Of a stretch of DNA of 64,000 nt, positions 25,980 to 34,139 are shown piece after piece. Both the position numbers and the translations under genes were made by a program. The notes under the pieces were generated by a model. That model was not told where the DNA came from, did not search any database, and was given only the letters and a program-made list of their open reading frames with translations. Each line of letters starts with the position of its first letter. Positions within the stretch are counted from its first letter, which is position 1. The DNA is from Rhodococcus rhodnii. GTDB lineage: Bacteria; Actinomycetota; Actinomycetes; Mycobacteriales; Pseudonocardiaceae. The DNA lies in NCBI GenBank assembly GCA_000720375.1, contig JOAA01000022.1:128268-192267 (forward strand). The letters run 5' to 3'.

Positions 25980-26120
25980 TGTCGCAGGGACATCGCCAAG
26001 GCGGCCGACGAGTTGCGTACCGGGGAGCCGATATCGATCGTGGACCTCGGCGTGAACGCTGGGGAAATGGACGAGATGTGGGTCCGCGATCCGCACGGTG
26101 TGCGGATCGTTCTGCTGTAG
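25980..26120 (+). pseudogene. Possible remnant of a VOC/glyoxalase-like gene
   Basis: The reading frame ends ...EMDEMWVRDPHGVRIVLL followed by TAG, which resembles the last strands of VOC/glyoxalase-fold proteins. Only about 45 residues look coding; upstream sequence in this frame has no domain character and no start signal. I interpret it as the 3' stump of a deleted gene. It might instead be a chance frame. Confidence 0.3.
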
Positions 26121-26186
26121 ATCCCTTCTGCTCATCCACTGCGGACGGACATCCGGTCTGGAACGTGACCGATGTAGACATGTATG

Positions 26187-26201
26187 GCGCAATAATTGCG
26201 C
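26187..26201. promoter_or_regulatory. Recurrent box, copy l (15-bp palindrome before symporter)
   Basis: GCGCAATAATTGCGC, a perfect 15-bp palindrome around a central A, containing the box core GCAATAATTGC. It lies 115 nt before the symporter start. Confidence 0.6.
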
Positions 26202-26315
26202 TATGCGTCTGAACGTCGTCAGGCAATCTGCGAATGTGATGGCCCGGGCGTAGCGTGCTGGACACGATGGCTTTTCGCTTCTCCCAGTGGACCGAGTGGT
26301 TCGAGGAGTGTCCGC

Positions 26316-28022
26316 ATGCGTGTACTGGCCCAGGCGAACCTTCGACTCGACGCTGACGTGATCGACTATGTGCTGATCGGTGCGTATTTCCTTGTCGTAC
26401 TTGGCATCGGCTACCTGGTGCGTCGTCATGTGTCGACAAGTCTTGACTTCTTCCTGTCTGGTCGTTCACTGCCCGCGTGGGTGACCGGACTGGCGTTCAT
26501 CGCGGCGAATCTCGGCGCGATCGAGGTCATGGGCATGTCCGCGAACGGCGCACAGTACGGGATGCCGACTGCACACTACTTCTGGATCGGCGCTGTGCCC
26601 GCGATGTTGTTCCTCGGCATCGTGATGATGCCGTTCTACTACGGGTCGAAGGTGCGCAGCGTTCCGGAGTTCATGTTGCGCCGCTTCAGCAAACCGGCGC
26701 ATCTGGTGAACAGCATCAGTTTCGCCGTCGCGCAGATCCTGATCGCCGGGATCAATCTGTTCCTGCTCGCCACAGTCGTGAACCTGTTGCTGGGTTGGCC
26801 GGTGTGGGTCTCGGTGATAGCCGCGGCGGGCATAGTGCTTGTTTACACGGCATTGGGCGGACTGTCCGCGGCGATCTTCAACGAAGTGCTCCAGTTCTTC
26901 GTCATTGTCGCCGCATTGCTACCGCTGACGATCGTGGGTCTGATCGAAGTAGGCGGTTGGCAGGGCTTGGTCGACCGGTTGTCGGCCGCACCCGGTGGTG
27001 CCGCGCAGACGCACACTTGGCCGGGCAACCAGCTGACGGGTTTCACCAGCGACCTGCTTTCTGTGGTCGGACTGGTCTTCGGCCTCGGTTTCGTGCTGTC
27101 GTTTGGTTACTGGACCACGAACTTCGTCGAAGTGCAGCGGGCGATGGCATCGCGGAGCATGTCGGCCGCGAGACGTACGCCGATCATCGGCGCCTTCCCG
27201 AAGATGTTCATCCCGTTCATCGTGATCGTGCCCGGCATGATCGCCGCGGTCTCGGTCAACGAGTTGCAAGGCGAGAACAAGGCAGCGCTGATGGCTGGTG
27301 CGCAGAGCGCACCGAGCGGGGCGACGTTCAACGACGCGTTGCTCCTGTTGATGCGGGATCTGTTGCCCAATGGGATGCTGGGGATTGCGGTCGCGGGGCT
27401 GATGGCTGCGTTCATGGCGGGTATGGCGGCGAATTTGAGCTCCTTCAACACCGTGTTCACCTATGATCTCTGGCAGTCCTATGTGGTCAAGGACAGACCG
27501 GATGGCTACTACCTGCGAGCCGGTCGTGTCGTGACTGCGGCGGCCACACTGCTGGCGATTGGCACGGCTTTCATCGCGGCCAGCTACGCCAACCTGATGG
27601 ACTACCTCCAGCAGCTGTTCTCATTCTTCAACGCACCTTTGTTCGCGACGTTCATCCTGGGCATGTTCTGGAAGCGGATGACGCCAACCGCTGGGTGGAC
27701 AGGTCTTGTCTCGGGCACGCTGGCGGCGATCGGGGTGTTCGTTCTCGTCCAGACAGGAGCGTGGGATCTGCCGGGGCAAGGCGGGGCGTTCGTCGGCGCG
27801 GGGGCCGCGTTCGTGGTCGACATCGTGGTGAGCGTGGTCGTCTCCTACCGCACGGTGCCCAAGCCGGAGCCCGCGCTCGTTGGCTTGGTGTACTCGCTGA
27901 CACCCAAGCAACAGCGTCGTCATTCGGCCACTGGTGCCGACGCCGGGTGGTATCGCAATCCTGGTCTGCTCGCCGGCATCGCACTGGCGATCACGATCGC
28001 ACTGAACATCATCTTCTTCTAG
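26316..28022 (+). CDS. SSS-family sodium:solute symporter
   Basis: A 568-residue transporter with about 14 spans of the LeuT-like fold. Family features: YVLIGAYFLVVLGIGYLVRR (first span), SLDFFLSGRSLPAWVTGLAF (the FFLAGR-type motif), AANLGAIEVMGMSANGAQYG, GLMAAFMAGMAANLSSFNTV with the Na+-site residues. It couples solute uptake to Na+ entry; substrate (sugar, acid or amino acid) unknown. The ATG at 26316 has CGAGGAG upstream and is chosen over the longer frame from 26196. A small membrane partner follows after 9 nt. Confidence 0.88.
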   Translation: MRVLAQANLRLDADVIDYVLIGAYFLVVLGIGYLVRRHVSTSLDFFLSGRSLPAWVTGLAFIAANLGAIEVMGMSANGAQYGMPTAHYFWIGAVPAMLFLGIVMMPFYYGSKVRSVPEFMLRRFSKPAHLVNSISFAVAQILIAGINLFLLATVVNLLLGWPVWVSVIAAAGIVLVYTALGGLSAAIFNEVLQFFVIVAALLPLTIVGLIEVGGWQGLVDRLSAAPGGAAQTHTWPGNQLTGFTSDLLSVVGLVFGLGFVLSFGYWTTNFVEVQRAMASRSMSAARRTPIIGAFPKMFIPFIVIVPGMIAAVSVNELQGENKAALMAGAQSAPSGATFNDALLLLMRDLLPNGMLGIAVAGLMAAFMAGMAANLSSFNTVFTYDLWQSYVVKDRPDGYYLRAGRVVTAAATLLAIGTAFIAASYANLMDYLQQLFSFFNAPLFATFILGMFWKRMTPTAGWTGLVSGTLAAIGVFVLVQTGAWDLPGQGGAFVGAGAAFVVDIVVSVVVSYRTVPKPEPALVGLVYSLTPKQQRRHSATGADAGWYRNPGLLAGIALAITIALNIIFF

Positions 28023-28031
28023 GCGGGAGTC

Positions 28032-28280
28032 ATGGGATCGAAGTCAAAGACCCATCGTGCCGGTGTGTTCGACATCCGTGTGGTGATCGCGCTGCTGATC
28101 GGGGCCTACGGTGTGGTGATCACTGTGTTGGGCATTGGGTTCACCACCGACGAGCAGATCCAGAAGTCCGCAGGGGTCAACGTCAACCTGTGGGCTGGGA
28201 TCGGCATGCTGTTGTTCGCCGCCGGGTTCATCGCCTGGGCCTGGTTGCGCCCGGTGAAAGTGCCGGACGAGTCGGACTGA
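28032..28280 (+). CDS. Small two-span partner of the SSS symporter
   Basis: An 82-residue protein with two spans (VVIALLIGAYGVVITVLGIG and GIGMLLFAAGFIAWAWL). It follows the symporter stop by 9 nt, and an adjacent small two-span protein is a common accessory of actinobacterial SSS symporters. The role of such proteins is not established; stabilisation of the transporter is a guess. Its end is 2 nt from the convergent CPBP protease gene. Confidence 0.65.
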   Translation: MGSKSKTHRAGVFDIRVVIALLIGAYGVVITVLGIGFTTDEQIQKSAGVNVNLWAGIGMLLFAAGFIAWAWLRPVKVPDESD

Positions 28281-28282
28281 CG

Positions 28283-29044
28283 TCAGGTGGTGGTCGTCAG
28301 AAACAGTGTGACGGCTGGCAGGAAGTTGTTCACCTGGTGAGCCACCACGCTCGCGAGGACGTTGCCGGTGAACATCCTTGCCAGGCCGAAGGGGATGGAC
28401 AGAACCAGCAGCAAAGGCGTGCGCAGGAGCTCAAGGTGTGCGAAGGAGAACGCCAGGCTGGTGATGGCGAAGATCATCCAGCGATTCCACTGCCAGTGCT
28501 CCAGCGCTCGCCACAACAGGCCACGGAAAATCACTTCCTCGCCAACGGGGGCGATGAACAGCACGATGAGGAACGCGGTCACAGCGGCGAGCACGTCCAG
28601 CTGCCTGCCCGTGAAGGCCTCGCCGACCGCTGATTCGGCCTGATCGGTGCCTACCCAGCTGCTCCAGATCAGCGCCGCGGGCAGGGTGACCAGCAGACCA
28701 CCGATCCCGAAGGCCAGCCCTGTTCGAACATCTCGCCACTTCCAGCGGATGGCGAGTTCGCGGCGAACACGTTCCTGCCGAGGCCCTGCACCGAAAAGCA
28801 CCGTACCTGCCACAGCCACCATCGCGGCCAACATGGTCGGTACCGCCAGCACAGCCAGCAATGCTTCCACCGGTAGGCGTCTCTGCTCCAGGAAAGTGGG
28901 ATCGGCAACGGCGAACGGCAACAATACGAGGACGGATGCCGCTACCAGTGTCACCTCGGCGGCGACGAACACGGCCAGCATCTTCAACCCCGCTCGCAAT
29001 CCGCCTGCGGGCCGACGGTCTGTTGACGGTTTGGGCAGGTTCAC
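28283..29044 (-). CDS. CPBP-family intramembrane metalloprotease
   Basis: A 253-residue, about 8-span membrane protein. Motif 1 is PVGEEVIFRGLLWR (EExxxR), motif 2 the FxxxH in AFSFAHLEL, motif 3 the NxxxB-type HQVNNFLP near the C-terminus, together the Abi/CAAX-protease signature. It would cleave substrates inside the membrane. I start at GTG 29044, where GTGA overlaps the TGA of the YihY gene, although the frame is open farther upstream. Last gene of the MarR 3 / M50 / YihY / CPBP operon. Confidence 0.85.
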   Translation of the reverse strand: MNLPKPSTDRRPAGGLRAGLKMLAVFVAAEVTLVAASVLVLLPFAVADPTFLEQRRLPVEALLAVLAVPTMLAAMVAVAGTVLFGAGPRQERVRRELAIRWKWRDVRTGLAFGIGGLLVTLPAALIWSSWVGTDQAESAVGEAFTGRQLDVLAAVTAFLIVLFIAPVGEEVIFRGLLWRALEHWQWNRWMIFAITSLAFSFAHLELLRTPLLLVLSIPFGLARMFTGNVLASVVAHQVNNFLPAVTLFLTTTT

Positions 29045-29880
29045 GATGTGTTCGTACCTCGACTTTTCGCCATTTCCGCGTCGACCTCGGCACCGAGCAG
29101 GATCGCGAACGCGGAGATGTACAGCCAGAGCATCAGCACCACCAAGCCGGTCAGCGTTCCATAGGTCGCGTGATAGTCGGCAAGGCTTTCGACGTACAGG
29201 GTGAACCCGGCCGATCCCGCCATCCACACCAAGAGTGCGACGAGCGATCCCCAACTGAACCATCGGCGTCGGGCCTGCTCGCGGTCCGGACCGTAGCGAT
29301 ACAGAACCGTGATGGCGCCCCAGAGCACGACGACCAGCCCGCCCCAGCGGACAACGCTGACGACCCATCTGACATCTTCCGGAACACCGAGTACATCCAG
29401 CGCGATGGGCAACACTGCCATGGCGGCCAGTGCGATCGCTGAAACCACGATCGCGCCGACGGTGAACAACAGCGCCAGCCCGCGAACACGGAGGAAACCT
29501 CGATCTTCCGGTTGATCGAAAGCTCGCATCAGCCCGGCGATCAGGGCACGCATGGCTGTGGACGTGATCCACAACAGCGCTCCCGTGCTGACGAGCAAAC
29601 CCACGGTCAGATCACGGGTTCCTAGCTCGGTCGCGCCTTGGAGCTGTCGGATCAGCAAGTCGCGTGCCGGATCCGGAAGCGCGGACAACAAAGGCGTGAG
29701 CTGATCGCGCACATGAGCGGTGTCGGCGGTCAGCGAGTACACGGTCAGCAGTGTGATCAGCGCTGGAGGGACCGCGAGCATCCCGAAGAAACCGATGCCC
29801 GCCGCGGCCATCGGCAACTGGTCGTCCCAGACCTCGTGGAATACCCGCCTTGACGTCCGGAGCGAGTCGCGAATCTTCAT
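29041..29880 (-). CDS. YihY/virulence-factor BrkB-family membrane protein
   Basis: A 279-residue, six-span protein with the YihY/BrkB pattern: DDQLPMAAAGIGFFGMLAV at the N-terminus, then LLVSTGALLWITSTAMRALI, and a C-terminal YGTLTGLVVLMLWLYISAFAIL helix leading into LLGAEVDAEM. The older name RNase BN is not justified for this family. Function unknown; possibly lipid or ion handling in the membrane. Both ends overlap neighbours by 4 nt (with M50 upstream, CPBP downstream), so translation is coupled through the operon. Confidence 0.88.
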   Translation of the reverse strand: MKIRDSLRTSRRVFHEVWDDQLPMAAAGIGFFGMLAVPPALITLLTVYSLTADTAHVRDQLTPLLSALPDPARDLLIRQLQGATELGTRDLTVGLLVSTGALLWITSTAMRALIAGLMRAFDQPEDRGFLRVRGLALLFTVGAIVVSAIALAAMAVLPIALDVLGVPEDVRWVVSVVRWGGLVVVLWGAITVLYRYGPDREQARRRWFSWGSLVALLVWMAGSAGFTLYVESLADYHATYGTLTGLVVLMLWLYISAFAILLGAEVDAEMAKSRGTNTS

Positions 29881-31016
29881 GGCTGGCCGGGGCGAGGGGA
29901 ATAGTGCAGTGCGTGTATGGCAACCGCTCGGCTGATGTCGCTGGGAGACACGATGCCGACTAAACGATCATCGGCGAGCACCAGTGCCCTTCCGTCAGCG
30001 CAGCCGTTCATCAGTGGCAGCAAAGTGGACAGTGGTTCGTCCGGCCGGACCAGTGGAATCTGGTTCGGTGGGCAGGCGATTTCCCGTAGTATGCTGTCTT
30101 CCCGCCGCTCAACGGGCACTGATCGCAATCTGTTGAGCGTGACCAAGCCTTGCAGTCCGCCGTGCGAGTCGAGCAGCGGAAACGCCGAGTGGCGCCGGGT
30201 CATGACGACGTCGCGGACAAAGTCGGCGACGGTGATGTCCGCCGGGGCGGTCTCAGGATTCGCCGTCATCACATCTTGTACGCGCATACCTTCCAAGGCT
30301 GCACCGGTGCGGGCTTGGTGTTCTTCAGCGCCTGCCATGGTGGCGACAAACAGTCCCAACAGGACCCACCACAATCCGAATCCCGTCCCCGACAGTGCGC
30401 GGAACAGCCCGAATCCGATCAGCAGGAATCCGAAGCCCCTACCTGCCCGCGCGGCCCACACAGTGGCGATCAGCCGGTCTCCTCGCCACCGCCACACCGC
30501 GGCTCGCAGGACCCGTCCACCGTCCAATGGCGCAGCGGGGATCAAGTTGAACGCCGCGAGCAACAGATTGATCCAGGCCAAGTAACCGAATACGCCCGCG
30601 CCGAGCATGAACAGTTCACCGGCCTCGGTCAACCACGAAAGCAGGAAGAATCCCGCCGCGGTGACCGCGCTGACAGCGGGGCCGACTACCGCGATACGGA
30701 ACTCGGCTCCTGGCGTCAGTGCCTCACCACCGAACCTGGCTACTCCGCCCAGCAACCACAGTGTGATGCCCTCCACTTTTACGCCGTTGCGTCGCGCCAC
30801 GACTGCGTGCGACAACTCGTGCGCCAGCAGCGACAACACGAATAGCCCGATGGCTAGGACAGCAGCCAGCAGATACCACCCTGGCCAGCGGCCAGGAAAG
30901 GCCCGAGGTAGCTCTGCGGCCAGACCGACGAGAAGGAGCGCGGCTATGCCGAAAACACTCCAATGCAACCCCACTGGGACGCCCGCTATTCGTCCAAGGC
31001 GGATGGTCGCTTTCAT
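29877..31016 (-). CDS. Site-2 protease-type M50 metalloprotease with CBS pair
   Basis: A 379-residue membrane protease. Residues 1-230 hold about six spans with the zinc motif HELSH at 66-70 and the second motif NLIPAAPLDGGR near 160-170. Residues 248-370 are two CBS motifs (VQDVMTANPETAPAD, then LVTLNRLRSVPV and ALVLADDRLVGIVSPSD). Such Rip3-like proteins cleave membrane-bound regulators; the CBS pair likely senses adenylates. It overlaps MarR 3 upstream and YihY downstream by ATGA. An obvious anti-sigma target is not encoded nearby. Confidence 0.93.
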   Translation of the reverse strand: MKATIRLGRIAGVPVGLHWSVFGIAALLLVGLAAELPRAFPGRWPGWYLLAAVLAIGLFVLSLLAHELSHAVVARRNGVKVEGITLWLLGGVARFGGEALTPGAEFRIAVVGPAVSAVTAAGFFLLSWLTEAGELFMLGAGVFGYLAWINLLLAAFNLIPAAPLDGGRVLRAAVWRWRGDRLIATVWAARAGRGFGFLLIGFGLFRALSGTGFGLWWVLLGLFVATMAGAEEHQARTGAALEGMRVQDVMTANPETAPADITVADFVRDVVMTRRHSAFPLLDSHGGLQGLVTLNRLRSVPVERREDSILREIACPPNQIPLVRPDEPLSTLLPLMNGCADGRALVLADDRLVGIVSPSDISRAVAIHALHYSPRPGQP

Positions 31017-31519
31017 GGTCGGCCTCCTGATACTTCACTGCGGCGGGCCGACAGTGAACGGGCGGCGTTCCTGAGAGCGCCAAGCGCCCATGTCAACTCT
31101 CGTCGGTCCCTTGCCGACATGTCCGCGACGATCCGTGCGATGGCACGCCTGCGCCGTGCATGCACCGCGTTCACCAAGGCGGTTCCCGCTGGTGTGAGGA
31201 CGATGAGCGTGCCACGACGCTTCTGCGGGTCCAGCCGCCGAACCGCGTAACCCGCTTTGATCAACTTGCCGACGGTCCGCGTCACGGTCGAGGCATGCTG
31301 GCCGACGCAACCGGCGAGCCCGCCCACCGTGCGCGGCCCACACGAATGCAGCACCATCATCATGCGAAACTGCGCTGTAGTGACAGATGAGGCAACGGTC
31401 GCCACCGCTTGGTCGGTGACGGTTAGCAAGACCTGTGACGCGTCGGCCACGGCTGTGGTGACCGCGTCGAGGTCGCTACCGACATCGATGGTCGGCTGTT
31501 GGATCGGGATAGTGCCCAT
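31013..31519 (-). CDS. MarR-family regulator 3
   Basis: A 168-residue MarR protein, a more distant relative of MarR 1 and 2: it keeps the layout DLDAVTTAVADASQVLLTV, SVTTAQFRMMMVL, HASTVTRTVGKLIKAG and a wing RRGTLIVLTPAGTALV. Two cysteines (HSCGP and AGCVGQ) lie in the DNA-binding domain, so redox sensing is possible but unproven. First gene of an operon with the M50 protease, YihY and CPBP genes. Box m (31599-31618) lies 80-99 nt upstream. Confidence 0.88.
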   Translation of the reverse strand: MGTIPIQQPTIDVGSDLDAVTTAVADASQVLLTVTDQAVATVASSVTTAQFRMMMVLHSCGPRTVGGLAGCVGQHASTVTRTVGKLIKAGYAVRRLDPQKRRGTLIVLTPAGTALVNAVHARRRRAIARIVADMSARDRRELTWALGALRNAARSLSARRSEVSGGRP

Positions 31520-31598
31520 TGCAGGCTCCCGGCTGTTGTTCGAGATCGTGTGAACGATCTATGTACCCGTGCAGTGGCAGCGCAAACCAGATTGAACT

Positions 31599-31618
31599 TT
31601 GCAATCAGCAAGAGTTGT
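31599..31618. promoter_or_regulatory. Recurrent box, copy m (before MarR 3 operon)
   Basis: TTGC, AATCA, then GCAAGAGTTGT (31608-31618), a full match to the pattern. It lies between the end of the PCuAC-like gene and the start of MarR 3, both on the minus strand, so it should serve the MarR 3 operon. Confidence 0.65.
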
Positions 31619-31647
31619 CATGACAAACAGTCGCAGTGAATGCTTTG

Positions 31648-32175
31648 TCAACCGGAAGGTGGACTTGGCGTGGAACATGAAGGTGGAGTTGTCGAATCAC
31701 CGTCGTGCGACGCTTCCACCATCGCGTCGATCCGGCCTTGGCCGGCGTTCTCGAAGGTGAGGAACACTGGAATGGTCGTCCCGGCGAGCACGGGGTGGTT
31801 GAACCCGGTCAGCTCGACGAAGTACGCCGCTGGTTGTGGTTTGGCATCCCCGGCAGGCAACGGTAGACCTGCTGGAGTCTCGAATGTTCCTGCGCAGTCC
31901 CGATCCCATTTGATCGCGGTCCGCTCGACGGCATCGGATCGGACCGCTGTCAGCCGGTCGTCGTTGGCGGCGGTGTTGAACAGCCACAGCCGTAGCCTGC
32001 CTGTGTCGTTGGAGGCGTAGCTGCCGTCTCTGGGGGCCTCGACGTACATGTTGCGCACCAGGATGGGGCCGATCTGCCCGTTCGTGCCTATCGTGCCACT
32101 TTGGATCTCGCCTTGTGAGCCGCAGCCCGCAGCGATTGGCAGGACGGTCATGGCGACTACGAAGTAGCGCTTCAC
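31648..32175 (-). CDS. PCuAC-like lipoprotein
   Basis: A 175-residue exported lipoprotein: MKRYFVVAMTVLPIAAGC forms a signal with lipobox IAAGC. The mature part has GQIGPILVRNMYVEAPRDGS, a beta-sandwich with LRLWLFNTAANDDRL, and an ending FVELTGFNHPVLAGTTIPVF resembling PCu(A)C copper chaperones. The His/Met copper ligands of true PCuAC (H-M-x10-M-x21-H-x-M) are not complete, so copper binding is doubtful. Last gene of the SDR-VKOR operon; overlaps the small membrane gene by 4 nt. Confidence 0.7.
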   Translation of the reverse strand: MKRYFVVAMTVLPIAAGCGSQGEIQSGTIGTNGQIGPILVRNMYVEAPRDGSYASNDTGRLRLWLFNTAANDDRLTAVRSDAVERTAIKWDRDCAGTFETPAGLPLPAGDAKPQPAAYFVELTGFNHPVLAGTTIPVFLTFENAGQGRIDAMVEASHDGDSTTPPSCSTPSPPSG

Positions 32176-32375
32176 GGCTTGTCATTCCTCGAACTCGACC
32201 AGAACAGCATGATCGTGAACGGGATCGCTGCGGCTGAGAACGAGATGGCCAGCAGCAACACGAGCGAGACATCAGTCTGTGACATCGCAACGGTGATGAA
32301 ACCGGCCAAGAAGGCAAACGGAATCAACGCTGTAAGCAATGACACCTTCATCATTCGCCTGCGGTTGGGCGGCAT
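32172..32375 (-). CDS. Small two-span membrane protein in VKOR operon
   Basis: A 67-residue protein: basic start (MPPNRRRMMK), span VSLLTALIPFAFLAGFI, short loop SQTD, span VSLVLLLAISFSAAAIPF and a charged tail ending RNDKP. The start ATG 32375 follows GAGGAG. The gene lies 15 nt after VKOR and overlaps the lipoprotein gene by 4 nt. Function unknown; its position suggests it helps the exported lipoprotein or VKOR in the membrane. Confidence 0.6.
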   Translation of the reverse strand: MPPNRRRMMKVSLLTALIPFAFLAGFITVAMSQTDVSLVLLLAISFSAAAIPFTIMLFWSSSRNDKP

Positions 32376-32390
32376 TGGCACTCCTCGAGA

Positions 32391-32918
32391 TCAGATCGGC
32401 CGGTTGTTTCCGTGCTGCCGTACGTGTGTCCATGCCGCACTGATCTCCGAGCGGACGAGAACGAGCACGGCGATGGAAATCACTGCGGAGGCCAGGCAGA
32501 GGCTGCAGAAAGTACCTGTCAGCAAAGGCTGCGCGATGACCAGAACCAGTCCGGCTACGCCCAAACCCGCTGCGACAAGACCAAGCGTGAGCACCAGCAG
32601 GCTTCGGTCTGCCCACCGGCGGCGGCCACCTGCCAGTTCCAGGACGGCCTCAACCAGATACGCGGCGGCGCCGATGGCGCCGTCCGGTACCGGCAGTGCC
32701 GTGGAGAGGGTGGAGGTGAGCACAGCCTCACTGCCGGAACCGAATATCGGGTCCCACACATCCGTGAGAACACCGTATTGGTACAACGCCAAATAAGTGG
32801 AGGTCGCACAACCGACGAGGGCAAGTACGGCGATCGGAATACGGCGTCGCCAAGCCGATGGGTTGCTCTCCTGCCCCGGCGGCGTCCAGTACCCGGCCGA
32901 GCAGTTCGATCGCGTCAT
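32391..32918 (-). CDS. VKOR-family membrane thiol oxidoreductase
   Basis: A 175-residue four-span protein of the vitamin K epoxide reductase family. The active-site motif CSLC is in GTFCSLCLASAV near the C-terminus. The partner loop that usually carries a second Cys pair here reads DPIFGSGSEAVLTS, without cysteines, as in several actinobacterial VKORs. It would pass electrons from disulfide partners to menaquinone. It overlaps the SDR stop (ATGA 32915-32918). Likely partner in the window: the DsbA-like protein at 4297-5070. Confidence 0.82.
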   Translation of the reverse strand: MTRSNCSAGYWTPPGQESNPSAWRRRIPIAVLALVGCATSTYLALYQYGVLTDVWDPIFGSGSEAVLTSTLSTALPVPDGAIGAAAYLVEAVLELAGGRRRWADRSLLVLTLGLVAAGLGVAGLVLVIAQPLLTGTFCSLCLASAVISIAVLVLVRSEISAAWTHVRQHGNNRPI

Positions 32919-33946
32919 CGTCCACCTCGGCGCCGCGCGATGAGTGCGCCGACAGCAGTCGCGACGGCTGAGAAGCCAAGCGTCGTGAGCAACCCGTGAT
33001 GTTGTGACGCCCACACCTGGGGACTGCGCGTCTTGGCCCGGTCGTCGAACCGGCCGTGTGTGCCGAAGTCTCGTCCATCGTCGGCGGGCTGCCACAGGTT
33101 GGACGGGCGGTCGGGATCGGTTTCTTTGGATGTTTGCTGGGACTTGTATCCCGTCCGGGCGAGATACCGATCGAGCAACCCGGGGATGAACTTGTTCGCG
33201 ACCAACGTACCCACTGTGCTGCCGCCTACCCAATACTCGCGGCGCCGGGGGTGGCCCGCGGCGTGGACGATCGCCTGTGCGGCGACTTCGGGCTGATAGA
33301 TCGGTGGTACGGGCTGGGCCTTGCGCGGCAGCCGGGACAGCAACCAGTCGAACTGCGGCGTGTTGACCGCTGGGAGCTGCACCATAGTGAGGTGTACGTT
33401 CGTCCGGTCGTGCAGCAGCTCGCAGCGGAGGGCCTCGTTGAATCCCTGGATGGCGTGCTTGGCGCCGCAGTATGCGGCTTGCAGCGGGATACCGCGGTAC
33501 GCCAGTGCGGAACCTACTTGAACGACGGTTCCTTTGCCGCGCGGGATCATGTGGTCGAGCGCCGCCCGCGTGCCGTACACGTAACCTAGGTAGGTCACCT
33601 CGGTGACTCGTTTGAACTCTTCTGGCTGTGTCCGCATGAACGGGGCGAAGACTGAGGTGAACGCGTTGTTGACCCAGATGTCGATAGGCCCGAGTTGCTC
33701 CGCCACGCGTTGCGCGGCCTCTTCGGTCTCTGCGTAGTTCGCGACATCCGCCTCGATGGCGAGCGCCCGGCCGCCCAGGGCCTCTATGTCCTCGACGACG
33801 CCCTTCAAGCCGTGCTCGCCGCGGGCGATCACGGCTACTCGATCGCCTCGCTCAGCGAACGCCTTCGCAGTGGCGCGCCCGACACCTCCACTGGCCCCGG
33901 TCACGACGACGACCTGTCCCGTGCCCATTCCGAAGATCATCTCCAT
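32915..33946 (-). CDS. Short-chain dehydrogenase with C-terminal membrane tail
   Basis: A 343-residue SDR. Cofactor motif TGASGGVGRATAKAFAERG, NNAF in place of NNAG, and the catalytic Tyr-Lys in AAYCGAKHAIQGFNEAL with Ser in VQVGSALAYRG. The C-terminal 80 residues extend beyond the usual fold and end in a hydrophobic stretch (TLGFSAVATAVGALIARRR), probably a membrane tail. Substrate unknown; such long SDRs often act on lipids. First gene of the SDR-VKOR-small protein-lipoprotein operon, divergent from the ThDP enzyme. An alternative start is ATG 33928. Confidence 0.88.
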   Translation of the reverse strand: MEMIFGMGTGQVVVVTGASGGVGRATAKAFAERGDRVAVIARGEHGLKGVVEDIEALGGRALAIEADVANYAETEEAAQRVAEQLGPIDIWVNNAFTSVFAPFMRTQPEEFKRVTEVTYLGYVYGTRAALDHMIPRGKGTVVQVGSALAYRGIPLQAAYCGAKHAIQGFNEALRCELLHDRTNVHLTMVQLPAVNTPQFDWLLSRLPRKAQPVPPIYQPEVAAQAIVHAAGHPRRREYWVGGSTVGTLVANKFIPGLLDRYLARTGYKSQQTSKETDPDRPSNLWQPADDGRDFGTHGRFDDRAKTRSPQVWASQHHGLLTTLGFSAVATAVGALIARRRGGR

Positions 33947-34035
33947 TCTCGGTGTACGTGTCTGAAGTAACAGGCTTCCGCCGTGGTCCGGCCCGAAACG
34001 GGCCGCCTGTTGCGAGTGGGTAACGGTGGAAAAAG

Positions 34036-34055
34036 TTGCTTAGGCGAATAGTTGC
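34036..34055. promoter_or_regulatory. Recurrent box, copy n (between SDR and ThDP enzyme)
   Basis: TTGCTTAG then GCGAATAGTTGC; one base differs from the GCAA half. It is 84 nt before the ThDP enzyme start and about 90 nt before the divergent SDR start, so it could serve both. Confidence 0.5.
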
Positions 34056-34139
34056 TCTCTGCTGCTTTTGGTCGTGTCTGTCGCTTCGCACCGGGTAGCC
34101 CGACTGTGGGTAGTGCCTCCAGCGAAAGGGACAGACACA

